This document shows, piece by piece, positions 6,241 through 6,557 of a DNA stretch of 6,557 nucleotides (the first letter of the stretch is position 1; each line of letters begins with the position of its first letter). The notes beneath the pieces were generated by a model. The model was not told the origin of the DNA. It made no database searches and saw only the letters and a list, made by a program, of their open reading frames with translations. This stretch comes from Pseudomonadota bacterium (GTDB taxonomy: Bacteria; Pseudomonadota; Gammaproteobacteria; Acidithiobacillales; Acidithiobacillaceae), in NCBI GenBank assembly GCA_021840785.1, contig JAKBXD010000105.1, forward strand, positions 1-6,557. Reading direction: 5' to 3'. The position numbers and the translations under genes were made by a program.

Positions 6241-6263
6241 ATATAAATGGGTGTGCCTGTCAA
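6236..6263 (-). promoter_or_regulatory. Sigma70-like promoter of the feoPABC operon
   Basis: On the minus strand there is a perfect -35 TTGACA (6263-6258) and a perfect TATAAT (6243-6238), but they are only 14 nt apart. Workable pairings are TTGACA with TAATAT (6241-6236, 16-nt spacer), or TTGTTG (6266-6261) with TATAAT (17-nt spacer). Either would start transcription near 6230 and leave a leader of about 30 nt before the feoP start. No other promoter of this quality is visible upstream of feoA, feoB or feoC, so this one probably serves the whole operon. Confidence 0.7.
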
Positions 6264-6306
6264 CAAGTTTTGATTCTCGCCGTTGATCTACATCTTAACT
6301 CCTTGA

Positions 6307-6320
6307 CTGAGAGGTCTCAG
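6307..6320. repeat. Short inverted repeat at the end of the DsbG-like gene
   Basis: Arms CTGAGA and TCTCAG are separated by two bases and span the TGA stop of the gene at the right edge. The hairpin is short and has no T run after it on the minus strand, so a terminator role is not supported. Confidence 0.3.
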
Positions 6321-6557
6321 CGAATCTCCTTCAAAACCGCAGGCAAATCCGTCTTGTCTGGGGTGCCTTTAATAATTTTCACGGTGTTATCGCGGCGTGT
6401 ATAAATCAAGGTGGGGACGATTTTTTGCCCGGTAGCCTTAAGAATCCCCATGTTTGAGTGGAGCGCGTTGGTGCTGGCTGCATTGGGCAGGATTTCGGCA
6501 ATAGCGCCGTGATGGCTTGTCTTATCAAAGCCGCTTTCGTTTTTTTGCATGGCGGCT
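6317..6557 (-). CDS. DsbG/DsbC-like thiol:disulfide isomerase, C-terminal fragment
   Basis: About 80 C-terminal codons are visible; the frame stays open to the right edge, so the 5' part, including any CXXC active site and signal peptide, is outside the window. The sequence NALHSNMGIL..., then VPTLIYTRRDNTVKIIKGTPDKTDLPAVLKEIR, resembles the end of the thioredoxin fold in DsbC/DsbG. A cis-proline loop (VPT) is followed by a strand, an NT turn and a G-x-P-D-x-x-x-L helix; E. coli DsbG ends in a similar way. Such proteins are periplasmic disulfide isomerases or reductases. The ATG at 6550 is not taken as the start, because the frame continues upstream and the protein would be far too short. The gene is on the same strand as feo, 117 bases before feoP, with its own stop at 6319-6317. 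Confidence 0.65.
   Translation of the reverse strand, partial: AAMQKNESGFDKTSHHGAIAEILPNAASTNALHSNMGILKATGQKIVPTLIYTRRDNTVKIIKGTPDKTDLPAVLKEIR

Noticed and set aside
6307..6320. Inverted repeat as a terminator for the DsbG-like gene
   Set aside because: Six-base arms with a 2-base loop and no following T run on either strand.

Overview
The window reads as chromosomal DNA of an acidophilic gammaproteobacterium-like organism, most probably Acidithiobacillus. Two things suggest this: a ferrous-iron uptake cluster led by an OprB-type porin (the feoP-feoA-feoB-feoC order I know from Acidithiobacillus ferrooxidans), and a nitrilase-family gene immediately downstream. The species is an inference, not something the sequence proves.

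Layout from right to left, because nearly everything is on the minus strand. At the right edge (6317-6557) is the C-terminal end of a DsbG/DsbC-like thioredoxin-fold protein whose 5' end lies outside the window. A 117-base intergenic region (6200-6316) follows. It holds a sigma70-like promoter with overlapping Fur-box-like sequences over its -10 region. From there run feoP (OprB-family porin, 4943-6199), feoA (4671-4925), feoB (2309-4660) and feoC (1947-2312). Their spacing is tight: 17 nt, 10 nt and a 4-nt ATGA overlap. After a 103-base gap come an N-carbamoylputrescine amidase-like gene (971-1843) and a PuuD-like class I glutamine amidotransferase (154-978), which overlap by 8 nt. At the left edge, on the plus strand, is the 3' end of a DedA-family membrane protein gene (1-236). 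It converges on the amidotransferase gene and overlaps its 3' end by 83 bases.

How the genes work together: FeoP would sit in the outer membrane and could let Fe2+ into the periplasm. FeoB is the GTP-dependent inner-membrane permease, FeoA its SH3-like accessory, and FeoC a small winged-helix protein with four cysteines. The Fur-like sites fit repression of the whole transcription unit when iron is plentiful. The two downstream genes look like polyamine or amide hydrolysis enzymes. Their place behind an iron operon is the least explained part of the window.

I see no RNA genes, CRISPR array, insertion sequence or phage gene. No wholly new system is evident; the best leads are the promoter architecture, the porin's role in iron entry, the long FeoC tail, and the coupling of amidase genes to iron uptake.
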